Of a stretch of 64,000 nucleotides of DNA, positions 49,542 through 62,820 are shown one piece after another. Each line of letters starts with the position of its first letter. Positions within the stretch are counted from its first letter, which is position 1. The stretch covers positions 21,093,491 through 21,157,490 of the forward strand of contig CM052361.1 of the NCBI GenBank assembly GCA_028551475.1. The letters are read 5' to 3'. This DNA is from Casuarina equisetifolia (Eukaryota > Streptophyta > Magnoliopsida > Fagales > Casuarinaceae). The translations under genes were made by a program, and so were the position numbers. The notes below the pieces were generated by a model that was not told where the DNA came from, searched no databases, and saw only the letters and a list, made by a program, of their open reading frames with translations.

Positions 49542-50859
49542 GGGTTTGAGAGGAATAGATCGGGAAGGATGAGTGGGGAGAACGAAAAACGAGTGAACGT
49601 TAGAAGAAGAAAGAGATTTGTGGCAGAGATGGAGAGCAAGAGAGAGATCGGAAGTGGTAGAAGCGAATGGGAAAGCGAAAGGGATAAGAAGATGGGATCT
49701 TTGAGATGGGGGTCTCCTGTGCGGTCATTTTCTATTATGCATGTTCCCCTTTCTGTTCCATCAAAAAATGAAGGCAGCAGTACACCCGTTAGTGCCGTAC
49801 GAGAAGACGGGGATGAGTTACAGAACAGGACGTAAACAGCATGCGAAACAGAGTTGGAGAAGAAACAGTCAATAAGCTTGTAACCTCACGGGTAAATTAA
49901 CCATTGATGTACACTAGAAAAGATGGTGACACCAAGAAACAAAGTTTTGGTCTTTGAACATGAGATGATGAAGAAAGCAAAAGGTATTTGAAGGGAATGG
50001 AAACAAGACGTTGTGGCATTGATGGGGTAAGGGAGGTTGAAGGTGGCTTAGCTAGTTAGCTTAATGAGTTAGTAGAAATTTCAACTGTGAGGTTTGGGTT
50101 TAACACTTGTGTACGTGAGTTTGAGCGTGTAAGTTGTAACATTTCAAAAAAACAAAAAGAAGAAGGTAGAAGAAAGGTGTTGAAATGTGAAAGGTGGCAT
50201 GATGAGAGGATGAAGAAAGCAAAAGGTCTTTGAAGGGAATGGAAACAAGAGAATGACCTAATCCTTAAACACTAAATCCTAAATAAAACCGCTAGTTACA
50301 CTTTACCCCCAACTCCTCCTTACATAATGGGGAGGGTTAAAACATGACAAAATAACATCATAACTAAAAGTCCAACTACCATGATGACATACATCACTTC
50401 ATAAGAACATAAAGACAAAATATAAAGGAGTCCAATATGGCCCATGGGCATTACTAAAAGCACACATTGTAAGGTTCTTGAGTAACCGACAGGTGAATTA
50501 AGTTTCCTTCAGTTATCTAATGACAATTATACTAGTATTTAAGTAATTGGAGGAAAAACTCTAATCCACCTCTTTTGATGATATGTCAAAGGGGTATCAT
50601 TTGAAAATAGTTTAGATATTACAACCTATAATTTCTTTAGTTACGTCAACAACAACATCCAGTGTTCAATCCTTAAATAGTTGAAATGATGTCTCATAAA
50701 TATTTTTTTCGTTTTGCTTATTTTAAGTGTTTAGTTTCCTTTGAATGATGAATCAGGTTTCGTTGACAGGAATGTCATGGGAGTTTCCTATATAGTAAAG
50801 CCCAATGAGTGAAAGTAGCTAATAAATGTTTCTATAATGATTCATATTCACAAGTATTG
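49542..50859. other. TNL E upstream region
   Basis: 49693-49790 resembles 51101-51170. A direct repeat of about 45 bp ('gatgaagaaagcaaaagg', then 'tttgaagggaatggaaac') occurs at about 49966-50010 and 50210-50253. No gene. Confidence 0.5.
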
Positions 50860-51180
50860 TTTACAGAGCTTATTTATGAAATTTTGATAGACTTTTAATA
50901 ATTATTTTCATTCTGCAAATGTGAAGAGGAAGGAGGAAGAGGAGAAGGCAACAAGGAGGACTGAAATGCAATTCTCCTCTCCAATTGTGTGACGAAGAAC
51001 AGTATCCAGGCGATCCAGTCTTCACTGCAGCAAATGACAGCAAGGACATCTTCGTCGGCGGGAAACTTGCAAGCATGGGGTTGGTCTTGGAATCCTATGC
51101 ATGCTTGAGATGGGGTCTCCCTTCCATGTCCCCTTTGGGTTCCGTCAAAAAATGAAAGCAGCATGTAAATCCAAATTATT
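50860..51180 (-). pseudogene. solo relic of a TNL first-exon region
   Basis: A minus-strand frame (FQDQPHACKFPADED) is a diverged copy of the TNL N-terminal exon (FQDQ..ACKVLAVED in A-C), followed upstream by the 'ttccgtcaaaaaatgaaagc' flank seen above units C and E. No TIR, NBS or LRR follows. Confidence 0.6.
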
Positions 51181-51807
51181 ACACATTGTAATGATAGTAA
51201 TTCAAAACGCTTTTTGTCAAGATAGAGGAATTGGCAATGTCATACTTGTTAAGCCATGCAATCCTATCAAAAGCCATTTAGTTGTCAAATCATGGGCTTT
51301 GACTCAATTTCCCTAGATAGTCGTACCATTGTCCCTTCCGATTTCTTTCAACAGATTACAAAATTTCAAATCAAATTGTGGCAGAAAGATTTTAACATAT
51401 AAGATTCTTGTAAAATATATACAAGATTTTAACATATATAATGTTAGAAAATATTTATCTTCATGTTTAAATTCAATAAATAAAAAAAAGTCCTAAACAT
51501 ACTATAATCATTTAGGTCCAAATAATCACAATGTTTAGCAATCATTGTTTTTTTTTTTAAATTTATTTCCTTAATTTTATATTCTCAACATAGAAGTTTA
51601 GAAGAACCTACTTTTATAGACCTTAAACGTTAGGAATGTCAACCTTGTATTTCTTCCGGCTATCCAATAACTAAGCCTACAGATTCGTGCAAGATTTACT
51701 AAAAATGTCATAAATCTCGATCACACATCCAATGAAATTCGCTCAACCCTCCAGTTTATTGGCATGTTAGGACACCTTGCTACTGCTTCATGTGTCCTTG
51801 CTTGCTC

Positions 51808-51817
51808 TATATATAAA
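51808..51817 (+). promoter_or_regulatory. TATA box of X8 gene 1
   Basis: TATATATAAA about 90 bases before the start codon, in a stretch identical to that of the second copy. Well placed for a plant core promoter with a leader of roughly 60 bases. Confidence 0.7.
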
Positions 51818-51906
51818 GTACTCATCCTCTCAGCATTTCCCATATCGCCTTCCTTCTATCTTATATCAATACCATTTTTGTACGCTGCGAGAAAGTGAGT
51901 GCTACC

Positions 51907-53162
51907 ATGGCTATGCTTCCGCAGCGTTCATCGGTGCTCTTGCTTAGCGTCCTTGTCTTGGCCATTGGCCTTGCAGGTTGGGATTCTTTTTACTTGGTTT
52001 CTAAGCTTTGGTTTTGGTTTCTTGTTTATGTATGTGCTCTGATGGTTCTTGGTTTGTGTTGCAAAATCGCAATCATTTGTTCATGAAGATGTCCAGGTGA
52101 GGGGATTTATCATTTTTCAGAGGTGTATTAGGGCAATTTTTGTCTTGTAGAAGCTTGTTCTCAGGCATCATTCCTATCATAACATTGCTTTTGCTTTCCT
52201 TTGTCCTTACTAGACCTCAAGTGCAGCAAGCTGGTGCGTTCCCAAGAATGGAGTTTCTGAAGCCCAATTGCAGTCAAACATTGACTATGCCTGCAGCCAA
52301 GGCATTGATTGCAGCCCGATCCACCTAGGCGGCGTCTGCTATGATCCAAACACTATTGCATCACATGCTGCCTATGCCATGAATCTCTATTTCCAAAAGT
52401 TCCGAAAGAGTCCATCAAGCTGTGACTTCTCACAAGCCGGAATCGTCACTGGAACCATCACTACCACGAATCCTAGTAAGCTTTAATTCATAAGCATCTA
52501 TTTCCTCCATTTTCCAATGGCACATAAATCAAGCAAATGTAAAATACTAAGATAATTTTTGCAGTGGTTAGTGTGCATAGTTAGTTAGTATGCTTCTTGT
52601 TTTTAGAAGTAAGGAAATCCATCCTAAAATTTATAGATATACTACTTGTATGATATAATACCATACTCTTGTATTTATATTCTTGACATGAGATAAGCAT
52701 TCTCAACACATCCTCTTCACGTTGTGGAAACAACATTATAATTAGGACCAATATTAAAGATGTGTTGGTCCATTACAAACATAAGGAAATGTGCAATGAC
52801 TCGAATATCATGTTAAATTAAGGAGGCCTATCCTAAAATCTATAAGTAAGAGGAGGTATACCCTTATCTATTATAAGCATAGGCTCCCATATCTATAATT
52901 TCGATGTGAGATAAACATCCTCAATAAAACCTAATCTAATCTTTTTCTTCCTAACCATGCTCCAAATACACCATCTATAGCGAGATAGATAAGCTATGAC
53001 TCTTGTTGTTTTAGTTCAAAACCAGCTTAACATGTAAAACATGCATTTCTAGTTTGCTTTGTCATTTGTTATTCTCGTGGATTGTCATGTAATTTCTTAA
53101 CTCTTTTCTTTTCTTTGATTGTAGGTTACAATGCCTGTAAGTATCCTGGGGGGAGTCCTTGA
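51907..53162 (+). CDS. secreted X8-domain protein (Ole e 10-like), copy 1
   Basis: Exons are 51907-51976, 52227-52475 and 53125-53162 (70, 249 and 38 nt), 118 aa. The exon 2 acceptor is gtgcag|CAAGCTGG; the more upstream 'tactag' gives the wrong frame. Residues 1-23 are a signal peptide (MAMLPQRSS, then a Leu/Val-rich core). The rest is one X8 (CBM43) domain with six cysteines in SWCVPKNG, DYACSQGIDC, GGVCYDPN, SSCDFS and YNACKYPGG. X8 domains bind 1,3-beta-glucan (callose) at cell walls and plasmodesmata. No GPI-anchor tail follows, unlike PDCB proteins, so it is likely a free wall protein like olive-pollen Ole e 10. The last exon adds only 12 residues, including the final conserved cysteine. 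Confidence 0.92.
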
Positions 53163-55239
53163 AAGGCCGTGTAATCTTGTAAGACGTAAAAAATAAAGAG
53201 GATAATTTATATGCCAGATCACTACTAGAAGTAGTGTGAAGGATTTTTTTTTTCTTTCCTGCCTCCCTTAACGTCTCCATACATACGTTGTTATTCTTGG
53301 TCCAATAAAATGATTTCAGTTGGACAAATTGAGAGAAATGATACCCATCTTGTTGAGCAGCTTTACCTACTAAAATAAGTCACATTATAAGGGTAATAAT
53401 ACATCTTAAAATTTTCAATAAAATTGAAAATTTCAAGTCTTATTTCCTCTCTTTCTCTCTCTCTCTCTATAATTGTCCTTAGTTCCCATTCTTTTCTCTT
53501 CTCTTTTCAATTCTTGTCTTTGTTAAATGATTGTTGGAAGGCTTTTCCTTTTCAAATGCGGAAGTGTTTGAAGCTTCAAGTCTTGTTTCTAGAGTCAGGA
53601 CCCACCTTCACTTAACTACCATTGTTTTTATGTACTTAAAATCTGAAACTTTAATGGTAGGTGAAGGGTTCTGCTAAGAAAATGACTAAATCTTCCTTGA
53701 CAAAGAAGAATTATAAAGAAAAAAAGAGATACTTAAACATATATTGTGAGTTGACCATTATCAAAAAATACAATTATTTACCCTAAGCATGAAGTGATAG
53801 ATACTAGCTATGAAGTAAAATTATAAGAACCAAATTTTTGAGTGATGAGATGTTGTCTTGAACATAAATTTTGATATGTTCTTTTGAAAGTTTATTTTTT
53901 CTTTAAAATGAATTATAAGAGAGGAGAATACATTAATATATAATTTCATATAATAATTATGTAAAATAGACATTAAATTCAATATACTACCTTAACCCAA
54001 GGAAGAGATTCATTGCAACACTCCTTTAGTTACAAATGAAAAAAATTGTTTGGCAATGATAAGTAAGTATGAGGAAACACTTTCTATTAGAACATACTAA
54101 ATTTAGAAGTGAATGAATATCTCATTTAAAACTTTAACTTTGATATCATATTAAGAGACTTATTTTTTTTTCTTTCTAAAACCATTTTGTAAGATATAAG
54201 AATATCTTCACAAATAAAAAGTGTATTAGACTAACATACTTGTTATGTAAGATATATACAAGATTTTAATGCATAATATTAGAAAATGTTTATCTTCATC
54301 TTTAAAATCAATCATTCTAAAAGAGAAATCCAAACATACTGTAATCATTTAGGCCAAAATAATAAAAATGTTTAGCAATCATGAGTTTAAAAAATTTAAT
54401 ATATTTCTCTTGATGTGATGGTTAATGAGAAACTTCTTTATGTTTTTCACATTGACTATGAAAAAGAGTTTATGCATGGCTTGACATGTAACCTCAAGTG
54501 GGAGTGATCCTTTTGAATTTTCAATATCTTCCAAAAAAGGAGAATTATTGAAAAGCTTACTGGCAGAATTGAAGAAATGATCTCTATGTGCAAAATTTAA
54601 TTAGGTTTTCATGCCTAAAGTTTCAATTGGACAACTGAAGCTAAAGTTTTGCTAGGCTTTTTACCTAATATCAAAAGGGTCAATTAGCATAATATCAAAA
54701 TTGGTTTTTACTCTATATTCATGTTAGATGTGTCTTTTTTTCTTTATTTCACAAGGCTAATGTCTTATATTTGATAAAATCTCAACTTGAAAACAAAAAT
54801 TTGACACATGAGACTCAATACAAAAAAATTGATAGTAAAAAAAGACTCAATAAATTGCAAAGGCTAATGAGGACTCATTGGTGGAAAATTAAATTGTATT
54901 AATAAATATTAAAATATAGAAGCATAGGAGCATACCCCAATATCACAGAAATCACCATATTTATGAAAAGATAAAAGTTAGAAGCCTTCAAATTTTAATC
55001 AAAATAATATTGCTTTAGGAGGATTTTATATTTCTAAACAAAGAAATTCTTTCTCGTACTACCTTTTTTATTTTTGTTAAGAGAATTGGGATATCAATTG
55101 TTTTCCCCTAAAAATATCTTTTATTCCATTTGGCTCATATATAATAAATACAAGCTAAATATGGTATCTTGAGAAGTTTAGTAGCTAGATTCTTTCCTTT
55201 AATTACTTTGATAATTCATTATGGTTCTTCACTCCGTCC
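53163..55239. other. X8 gene 1 3' flank and spacer
   Basis: Covers the 3' UTR, AT-rich sequence, and the repeated block 53990-54385 that recurs at 59570-59950 and 62450-62820. No gene after 53162. Confidence 0.5.
53990..54385. repeat. dispersed repeat R, copy downstream of X8 gene 1
   Basis: About 400 bp with landmark blocks 'atatacaagattttaa' and 'gaaaatgtttatcttcat', ending near 'aatcattta' and 'atgtttagcaat'. Other copies are at 59570-59950 and 62450-62820, with partial ones at 51406-51545 and about 58975-59040. No clear termini or coding sequence. Confidence 0.7.
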
Positions 55240-56760
55240 TCTAATGTCACGTCAAAATTCATTTTGAGTGAGAATACTTTTCCAAATCATCCTTGTCCAT
55301 GCACATTCAAAAAAAAAAATGACTTATATTTTCTATATGAGATTGACAGAAATCATAATAAATTTTTACCGAAGGAAGCCATCGTATAACTTTTGTTATT
55401 AGAAAAAGTCTATCCCTACAAACAAACTCTCTAACGAAATTATGTTTGTTAATGCTACCTATCCAAATTAAATCATATCAATCAACCATTTCATCAACTT
55501 GTTGAAGATTATTATAAATCTTTTGGCAACAATATGTATGACTTGAGAGAACAGAGGTAAGTGTTGGTCTTAACTTAAGGAGACCCTACCAACTCCAAGC
55601 TATGATATCTTTTATGTTTAAGTGCATTACTGAAGTTCTTTTATACTTTGTGTTGTAAATCCATTTACTCTACAGTGGGGCTTCTTGAAGATTTATGAGA
55701 TTCTAAAACATATAACCTAAAAGGATTTTATTCCAAATTTTAAGATGGAGTAAACCTAATCCCCCTTCCTACTTTAATGAATAAATAGTTTGCCAAACTA
55801 CTTTGTAAGAATAATGCGTATCTATATTACTGCCTATAAGAATTTCCTTATCTTTTTCTTGATCTCATAAATTGTTTACTTTGGCAATAGGAAGACTTGC
55901 AACCAAAATGTTTAAATAGAAATGATGACATATTTTGCTAATTGTAATATTTCTACGTGGCTTAGATGTTTCATTCCCCAACCTTCTATTCTTCCAAATA
56001 TTTTATTTGTTAGACCTTTAAAATCAGCTTGAGTTAGTCTTTTTGTGATAAGGGGAACTTTAAGATATTTAATAGGAAGTAAACCCTTAGGGAAAAGAGT
56101 ATGATTAAATATAAGAAGTTATTCTTGCTCTAATAACCCCCAAAAAGAAAATTTGACATTTCCTTAGATTATACTTTAAATCTATAAGGTCAACGAATTC
56201 CTTCAAAGCTTTTATAGAACATAGGACTTATTTCACATCACCATAAGAGAAGAGAAATAAATTATTAGCAAAACATATGAATAATTTTATCAGATTTGTA
56301 ATGCTAATGAAATTTAAACATTGTTGTGGAGGTCTTTGAAATAATGGTTTTGTTGAGTATCTTCATGACCAATGCAAATAAATATGAAAATAAGGGGTCA
56401 CCTTGTCATGATCCATTAGTACCTTTAAAGTTTCCTGCATGTTCTCCATTGAAATTGATTAAAAATCTCTTTGTAATAATACACTCACTTATAAGATCAA
56501 CCAAATATTGAGGAGTATTGATGGCTTTCAAAACTCTTAATACTACATCCCATTTAACCATGTCATATTTTTCATAAGATAAATTTTTATGGCCACACAT
56601 TTACCTTTGTCTCCCTTATGATAGTTGTGCAAAAGTTCTTGGCAAAGCATAATATTTATTGCCAGTAATCCTGTTAAGCCTTGATTCTTATCTAATTTTT
56701 TTTTAAATGACACCCACATATGTATATCTCTTAGCCTTACACAAATTATCTTATCATCCC
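55240..56760 (-). mobile_element. decayed LINE (non-LTR) reverse transcriptase
   Basis: Minus-strand fragments in shifting frames follow the order of plant LINE reverse transcriptases. NIMLCQELLHNYHKGDKGKC comes just above 56590, then YDMVKWDVVLRVLKAI and ISECIITKRFLINFNGEHAG (56600-56406), a GDPLFSYLFALVM-like stretch, an FANNLFLFSYGDV block (the catalytic FADD box mutated to FANN, about 56235-56290) and RKGGLGLLHLK (about 55741-55770). Stops and frameshifts are numerous. Ends are approximate; no poly-A tail or target-site duplication could be assigned. Confidence 0.8.
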
Positions 56761-57456
56761 CTGACCATGAACATGTTGATTTTTAGGATACAAATTTATT
56801 TAAGCCTAAGAAAAGTTGAGAGGAAGGATGGAGCATAGGAAAAAATTGATTGTAATAATTATGTAAGGCGTAGAATCTTGTTTTTATAGTTGTAAAAAGC
56901 AACAAAAAAAGAAAGAAGGAAGTACAACATTTGCCTAAGAATGGAATCCTTTTATCATCCTTTGTTAGATTCAAGCCATTCGATCTTTTGAAATAAGCCA
57001 TTAAGCATATTAATTGGATATCATTGGTAGGGTAAGATTATAGTGGCTGCATTTCTAGTACTTTTACTTACTCTATTGTTGCTGGCATGATTGTGGTTTT
57101 TGCAAGTGTTAGGATCCAAGTGAAATCAAGCATTTTTAGATAGAAAAGAATGAGAGAAGTGATGATAGAAAGATTTTTTGTAAGGAGGAAAAAGGTAGAA
57201 AGTAACAAAAGCTCTAATTAGATCCTAAAAAGCAATATGTTCATAGGTGAATTGAGCCTAAATGACTTTTATCTCATCATTAGTTAGCTTTATATTATAA
57301 GCTAATGAAAGTCATATTGATTCTTGGTTAAATGATTAGTTCACATTGGGAGAGAGAAATGAAAAGCAAACCTATGAGATTTGGTTAGAGTTTTTAAGAG
57401 GTTGCATACTAATGTGGATCTATTTGGAGTGTACATAGTTATAAATATGAAAACTT

Positions 57457-57482
57457 ACACACACACACACACACACACACAC
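57457..57482. repeat. (AC)13 microsatellite
   Basis: Thirteen uninterrupted AC units in the spacer between the X8 genes. Confidence 0.95.
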
Positions 57483-59569
57483 GGTTAACATAGTTTAGGG
57501 TTTATCTTTTCTTATGAAACAATTGTAATGTTTAGATGAAAGTTATATTTTTCATTAAGTTGTTAAGTTGCGTAATTATAGGAGAATCTCATGGAGGGGG
57601 TTTGTCAAAAGATATATATTGTTTAATGCTTTTGTTCGAGCACTAGCAAAATGTAAGTTTAAGGGTTTTGATTAGTCAATTTTTATAAAGTTATTTGACT
57701 AATTTTAAGCAGTAATTAATGCAATGTTTGTGAAAGAAATGTTTTAATTTCTCTTTGTGCACTTAAATTTGCATTGTTTTTGTAGCACAAGGAAGTATGA
57801 AGAAAAAAGATGAACATGGAAAATCTAATGCTTATTATGTGGCAAAATATGATCAAAATGTCAAGATTAGGAGCATCAAGATAGGCTTAGGCTTTGGGTG
57901 ATTATTGTTAGACTTTGTATTATTTTTGGGTTTAAATAATTAGAAAACCTAATCATATTAATTGTTCAAAGCCCAATTAATGTAGGAATTTAAAACCCAA
58001 TTGTTTTGGATATCCAAAACTCACTTTTACTAGGATAGAATACAAGTTTAAGCTTTATTTAAGAAAAAAGAATAGGCAAAATGAGTGAGGAAATTTAAGA
58101 CAATTCAAGAGAGAGGCTAAGAATTCAAAGATTTCTTGAAGAAAAGACAAAAAGGATGACATACTTCTTGTTCTTTAATTTTGGATGCCTTGTTTAATTT
58201 CTATTGTAGTTTTGGTTTGTTATTACGTTATGTTTTAATTTCTTTTTGTTAAAGCAACGATGTAACCTAACTATAATGATGTGAATTTTATAGTTTTTTG
58301 TACTTTGCAAGATATTTTATTTAAACGAGTTATATATTATTGTGCTTAATACTTTTATGTGGTTGACACCATTTGAATAATTTGATATACATGTATAAGA
58401 CTAAGAGGTGATAATATGCAAATGCTTATTCTAATAGATAACCATGAATTAAATGTAGATGTCTATGTCATATTGTTTGTGTGGTTTTTGATGATAAAGT
58501 GGTCAAAAAATTTATTGTAAATTAAGAATATTCATAGATCTTAATGTAATTTATTTATTTTAATTCACATAAAGATATAATATATTAATAAATTGACTAG
58601 GTTTACTATACCTAGACATAGGATAATAAATAAATTAGAAAATTTTTCCATCACATAGATACTATTACTCTTGTAGGCATAAACCATTGAAATTTATATC
58701 TAATAAATATAGTGAAATTAAATGCTCTAACATATTTCTTGGATTGAGTATACTCATTTAAATTTAGTTGTTTTTAGTTGTCAAATTTTGTTTTAAAGAA
58801 TATCACTTTTAATTCATTCTTAAATATTTTGATTTGCTAGATAAACTTTTAGGATTAATTCATTGTTAATATTTAATTAGTTTAATATTCACCAATATTT
58901 GTGGGATGATACATTTTTTCATTATTATATTACTTGTTCGACATGCTTACTTGTATGTAGAAATTTTATGAATAGGTTAATACATTGACAATGTAAAATA
59001 CATATTAGATTTTAACACACAACATTAGAAAATATTTATTTTTCTAACATGTTCCCTTACTGCCCTACAAGCAACATCACGCTCATTTTTGTGAGCGACG
59101 ATGACATCATGACCACATTAGGCTAGGACTTGACCTCTCAGCTCCTTTTGGCCTTGTAGAATGTCCAAGCTGTTGTCAACTCGGCCTCACTTATGGGTGG
59201 TGTTGAGTTAGTCCCACCCACCTTTTTCTGAGTTGTTCAACCTATACGATTAGTTACACCCTATGATAGAAGGTCTATTTTCTCCTTTAAAGAAACCTTA
59301 TGGAAAAATGAGAACATCACAACATTTTTATAAATGACTATACTATTAACAATCTAAAATGCTTGTTGAATAATAAAAAAAATCTTGGTGGGTTCAAGTC
59401 CCATTGTGATTGCATGTTCTTCTTTTTAAATCACAAGTTATTTTATCATTGGCTAATTAGTTCAAGTGGTGAGTTAATAGAAACTCTAAGTTCAACACCT
59501 TGAAAGCGTGAATTGAGTATATACATTGTAATAAAAAATTAAAATGAAAAAATAGATTGCCTCATCCAA

Positions 59570-59950
59570 AAGTGAGATTCATTGTGAGATAACCTTGGCT
59601 TTGTAGGAAAGACATTTGGTTAGTAATGATTGTTAAGTATGAAAGCAAACTTTTCATTGGGACCTACTAGATTTTATAATTAAAAAAGTATTTCACTTGA
59701 AACTTTAGTTCTAATATCATTATTTAAAAACATATTTTTTTTATTAAAACTTACTTATAAGAGATAAGAACATCTTTATACATAAAAAATACAATAAACT
59801 AATGTGTTGGGAAATGTAAAATATATACAAGTTTTAACATATATAACATTAGAAAATGTTTATCTTTATGTTTAAATTCAATCAATAAAAAAAAAACCTA
59901 AACATACTATAATCATTTAGGTCCAAATAATCACAATGTTTAGCAATAGT
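59570..59950. repeat. dispersed repeat R, copy upstream of X8 gene 2
   Basis: Homologous to 53990-54385 and 62450-62820; its right part forms the left end of the second 3.2-kb duplication copy. Confidence 0.65.
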
Positions 59951-60223
59951 TGTTTTTCTTTTTCTTTGTTTAAAAAATCTATTTCCTTAATTTTATTTTC
60001 TCAACATAAAAGTCTAGAAGAACCTAATTTTATAGACCTTAAATGTTCGGAATGTCAACCTTGTATTTCTTTCGGCTACCCAATAATTGAGCCTATGGAT
60101 TCGTGCAAGATTTACTAAAAATGTCATAAATCTCGATCACACATCCAATGAAATTCGCTCAACCCTCCAGTTTATTGGCATGTTAGGACACCTTGCTACT
60201 GCTTCATGTGTCCTTGCTTGCTC

Positions 60224-60233
60224 TATATATAAA
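60224..60233 (+). promoter_or_regulatory. TATA box of X8 gene 2
   Basis: TATATATAAA in the same context and at the same distance from the start codon as in copy 1. Confidence 0.7.
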
Positions 60234-60322
60234 GTACTCATCCTCTCAGCATTTCCCATATCGCCTTCCTTCTATCTTATATCAATACCATTTTTGTACG
60301 CTGCGAGAAAGTGAGTGCTACC

Positions 60323-61582
60323 ATGGCTATGCTTCCGCAGCGTTCATCGGTGCTCTTGCTTAGCGTCCTTGTCTTGGCCATTGGCCTTGCAGGTTGGGAT
60401 TCTTTTTACTTGGTTTCTAAGCTTCAGTTTTGGTTTCTTGTTTATGTATGAACTCTAATGGTTCTCGATTTATGTTGCAAAATCACAATCATTTGCTCAT
60501 GAAGATGTCCAGGTGAGGAGATTTATCATTTTTTCAGAGGCGTATTAGGGAAATTTTTGTCTTGTAGAAGCTTGTTCTCAAGCATCATTCATGCCATAAC
60601 ATTGCTTTTGCTTTCCTTTGTCCTTACTAGACCTCAAGTGCAGCAAGCTGGTGCGTTCCCAAGAATGGAGTTTCTGAAGCCCAATTGCAGTCAAACATTG
60701 ACTATGCTTGCAGCCAAGGCATTGATTGTAGCCCGATCCACCCAGGCGGCGTCTGCTATAATCCAAACACTATTGCATCACATGCTGCCTATGCCATGAA
60801 TCTCTATTTCCAAAAGTTCCGAAAGAGTCCATCAAGCTGTGACTTCTCACAAGCCGGAATCGTCACTGGAACCATCACTACCACGAATCCTAGTAAGCTT
60901 TAATTCATAAGCATCTATTTCCTCCATTTTCCAATGGCACATAAAATTAAGCTAATGTAAAATACTAAGATAATTTTTGCAGTGGTTAGTGTGCATAGTT
61001 AGTTAGTATGCTTCTTATTTCTAGAAGTAAGAAAGTTCATCATAAAATTTATAGATATACTACTTGTATGATATAATACCATACTCATGTATTTATATTC
61101 TCGACGTGAGATAAACATTCTCAACACATCCTTTCCAATTTGTAGAGACAACTTTATAAGTATGACCAATATTAAGGATGGTGTCGGTCCGTCACAAACA
61201 TTAGGAAATGTACAATGACGCCAATATCATGTTAAATTAAGAAGGCCTATCCTAAAATCTATAAGCAATAGGAGGTATACCCTTATCTATTATAAGTCTA
61301 GGCTCCCATATCTATAATTTTGATGTGAGATAAACATCATCAATAAAACCTAATATAATCTTCTTCTTCCTAACCATGCTTCAAATACACCATCTATAGC
61401 AAGATAGAGAAGCTATGACTTTTGTTGTTTCAGTTCAAAACCAACTTCACATGTAAAACATGCATTTCTAGTTTGCTTTGTCATTTGTTATTTTTGTGGA
61501 TTGTCATGTAATTTTCTTAACTCTTTTCTTTTCTTTGAGTGTAGGTTACAATGCTTGCAAATATCCTGGGGGGAGTCCTTGA
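60323..61582 (+). CDS. secreted X8-domain protein (Ole e 10-like), copy 2
   Basis: Exons are 60323-60392, 60644-60892 and 61545-61582, with the same lengths and phases as copy 1, 118 aa. Signal peptide and all six X8 cysteines are kept. The mature protein differs from copy 1 at two places I can see: HPGG for HLGG and CYNPN for CYDPN. The first restores the Pro usual in plant X8 domains. About 240 bp of promoter and leader are virtually unchanged, so both genes probably share expression, at least initially. No lesion was found. Its role is inferred from the family: callose or 1,3-beta-glucan binding in the wall, possibly pollen tube or plasmodesmata. Confidence 0.92.
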
Positions 61583-61854
61583 AAGGCCATGTAACCTTGT
61601 AAGATGTAAAAAATAAAGAGGATAATTTATATGCCAGGTCACTACTACAAGTAGTGTAAAGGGTTTTTTTCTTTTCTGCCTCCCTCAACGTGTCCCTACA
61701 TACATTGTTGTTCTTGGTCTAATAAGATGATTTCAGTTTGACAAAGTGAGAGAAATGATACCCCTCTTGTTGAGGAACTTTACCTATTAAAATAAGTATC
61801 ATTGTAAGAGTAATAATATATCTTAAAATTTTCAATAAAATTGAACGTTTCAAG

Positions 61855-61894
<40 letters not shown>

Positions 61895-62449
61895 ATTGTC
61901 CTTCGTTGTCATTCTTTTCTCTTCTCTTTTCAATTCCAGTCTTCATTAAATGATTGTTGGAGGGCTTTTCCTTTTCGAATGCGGAAGTGTTGGAAGTTTC
62001 AAGTCTTGTTTCTAACTAAGATTTGTTAGTTAACTACACTTAACTACCATTGGTTTTATGTACTTAAAATTCGAAACTTTAATGGTAGGTGAAGGGTTGT
62101 GCTAAGAAAGTGACTAAATCTTCCTTGACAAAGATGGATTATTAGAAAAGGAAAAAAAAAAGATAGTTAAACATATATTGTGAGCTGGCCACTATTAAAA
62201 AATATAATTATTACCCCAAGCATGAAGTGATAGATACTAGCTATGAAGTAAAATTATAAGGACTTAATTTTTGAGTAATGAGATGTTGTCTTGAACATAA
62301 TTTTTATATGTTTTTTTGAAAGTTATTTTTTCTTTAAAAGTGAATTATAAATGAGGAGAATACATTTATATATAATGAATATAATAATTTTGCATAATAA
62401 TTATGTAAAATAGACATTAAATTAAATATACTACCTTAACCTAAAGAAA

Positions 62450-62820
62450 TTCATTGCAACATTCCCTTAGTTACAAATGAAAAACAATTGCTTGGTAATG
62501 ATAAGTATGAAGAAAGACTTTTTATTAGAACATACTAAATTTAGAAGTGAATGGATATCTCATTTAAAACTTTAACTTTAATATCATATTAAGAGACTTA
62601 TTTTTTTCTTTCTAAAACCATTTTGTAAGATATAAGAACATCTTCACAAATAAAAAGTGTATTAGACTAACATACTTGCTATGTAAGATATATACAAGAT
62701 TTTAACGCATAATATTAGAAAATGTTTATCTTCATCTTTAAAATCAAGTATTATAAAAGAGAAATCCAAACATACCGTAATCATTTAGGCCAAAATAATA
62801 AAAATGTTTAGCAATCATTA
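62450..62820. repeat. dispersed repeat R, copy downstream of X8 gene 2
   Basis: Homologous to 53990-54385; part of the segmental duplication. Confidence 0.7.

Larger units (their letters stand above)
51411..54595. repeat. 3.2-kb segmental duplication, copy 1 (X8 gene)
   Basis: Matches 59816-63026 along its whole length in the same orientation. The promoter, exons and leader are almost identical; introns and 3' flank carry scattered substitutions and indels. Confidence 0.92.
56761..60069. other. AT-rich, gene-poor spacer
   Basis: No coding sequence recognised. It includes a CA microsatellite, a more GC-rich unassigned patch (59040-59270), and repeat R (59570-59950). The patch around 59390-59520 has weak tRNA-like boxes only. 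Confidence 0.5.

Noticed and set aside
59390..59520. tRNA-like boxes ('gggttcaagtccc')
   Set aside because: No cloverleaf could be folded around them and A-box spacing is poor; insufficient for a tRNA or SINE call.
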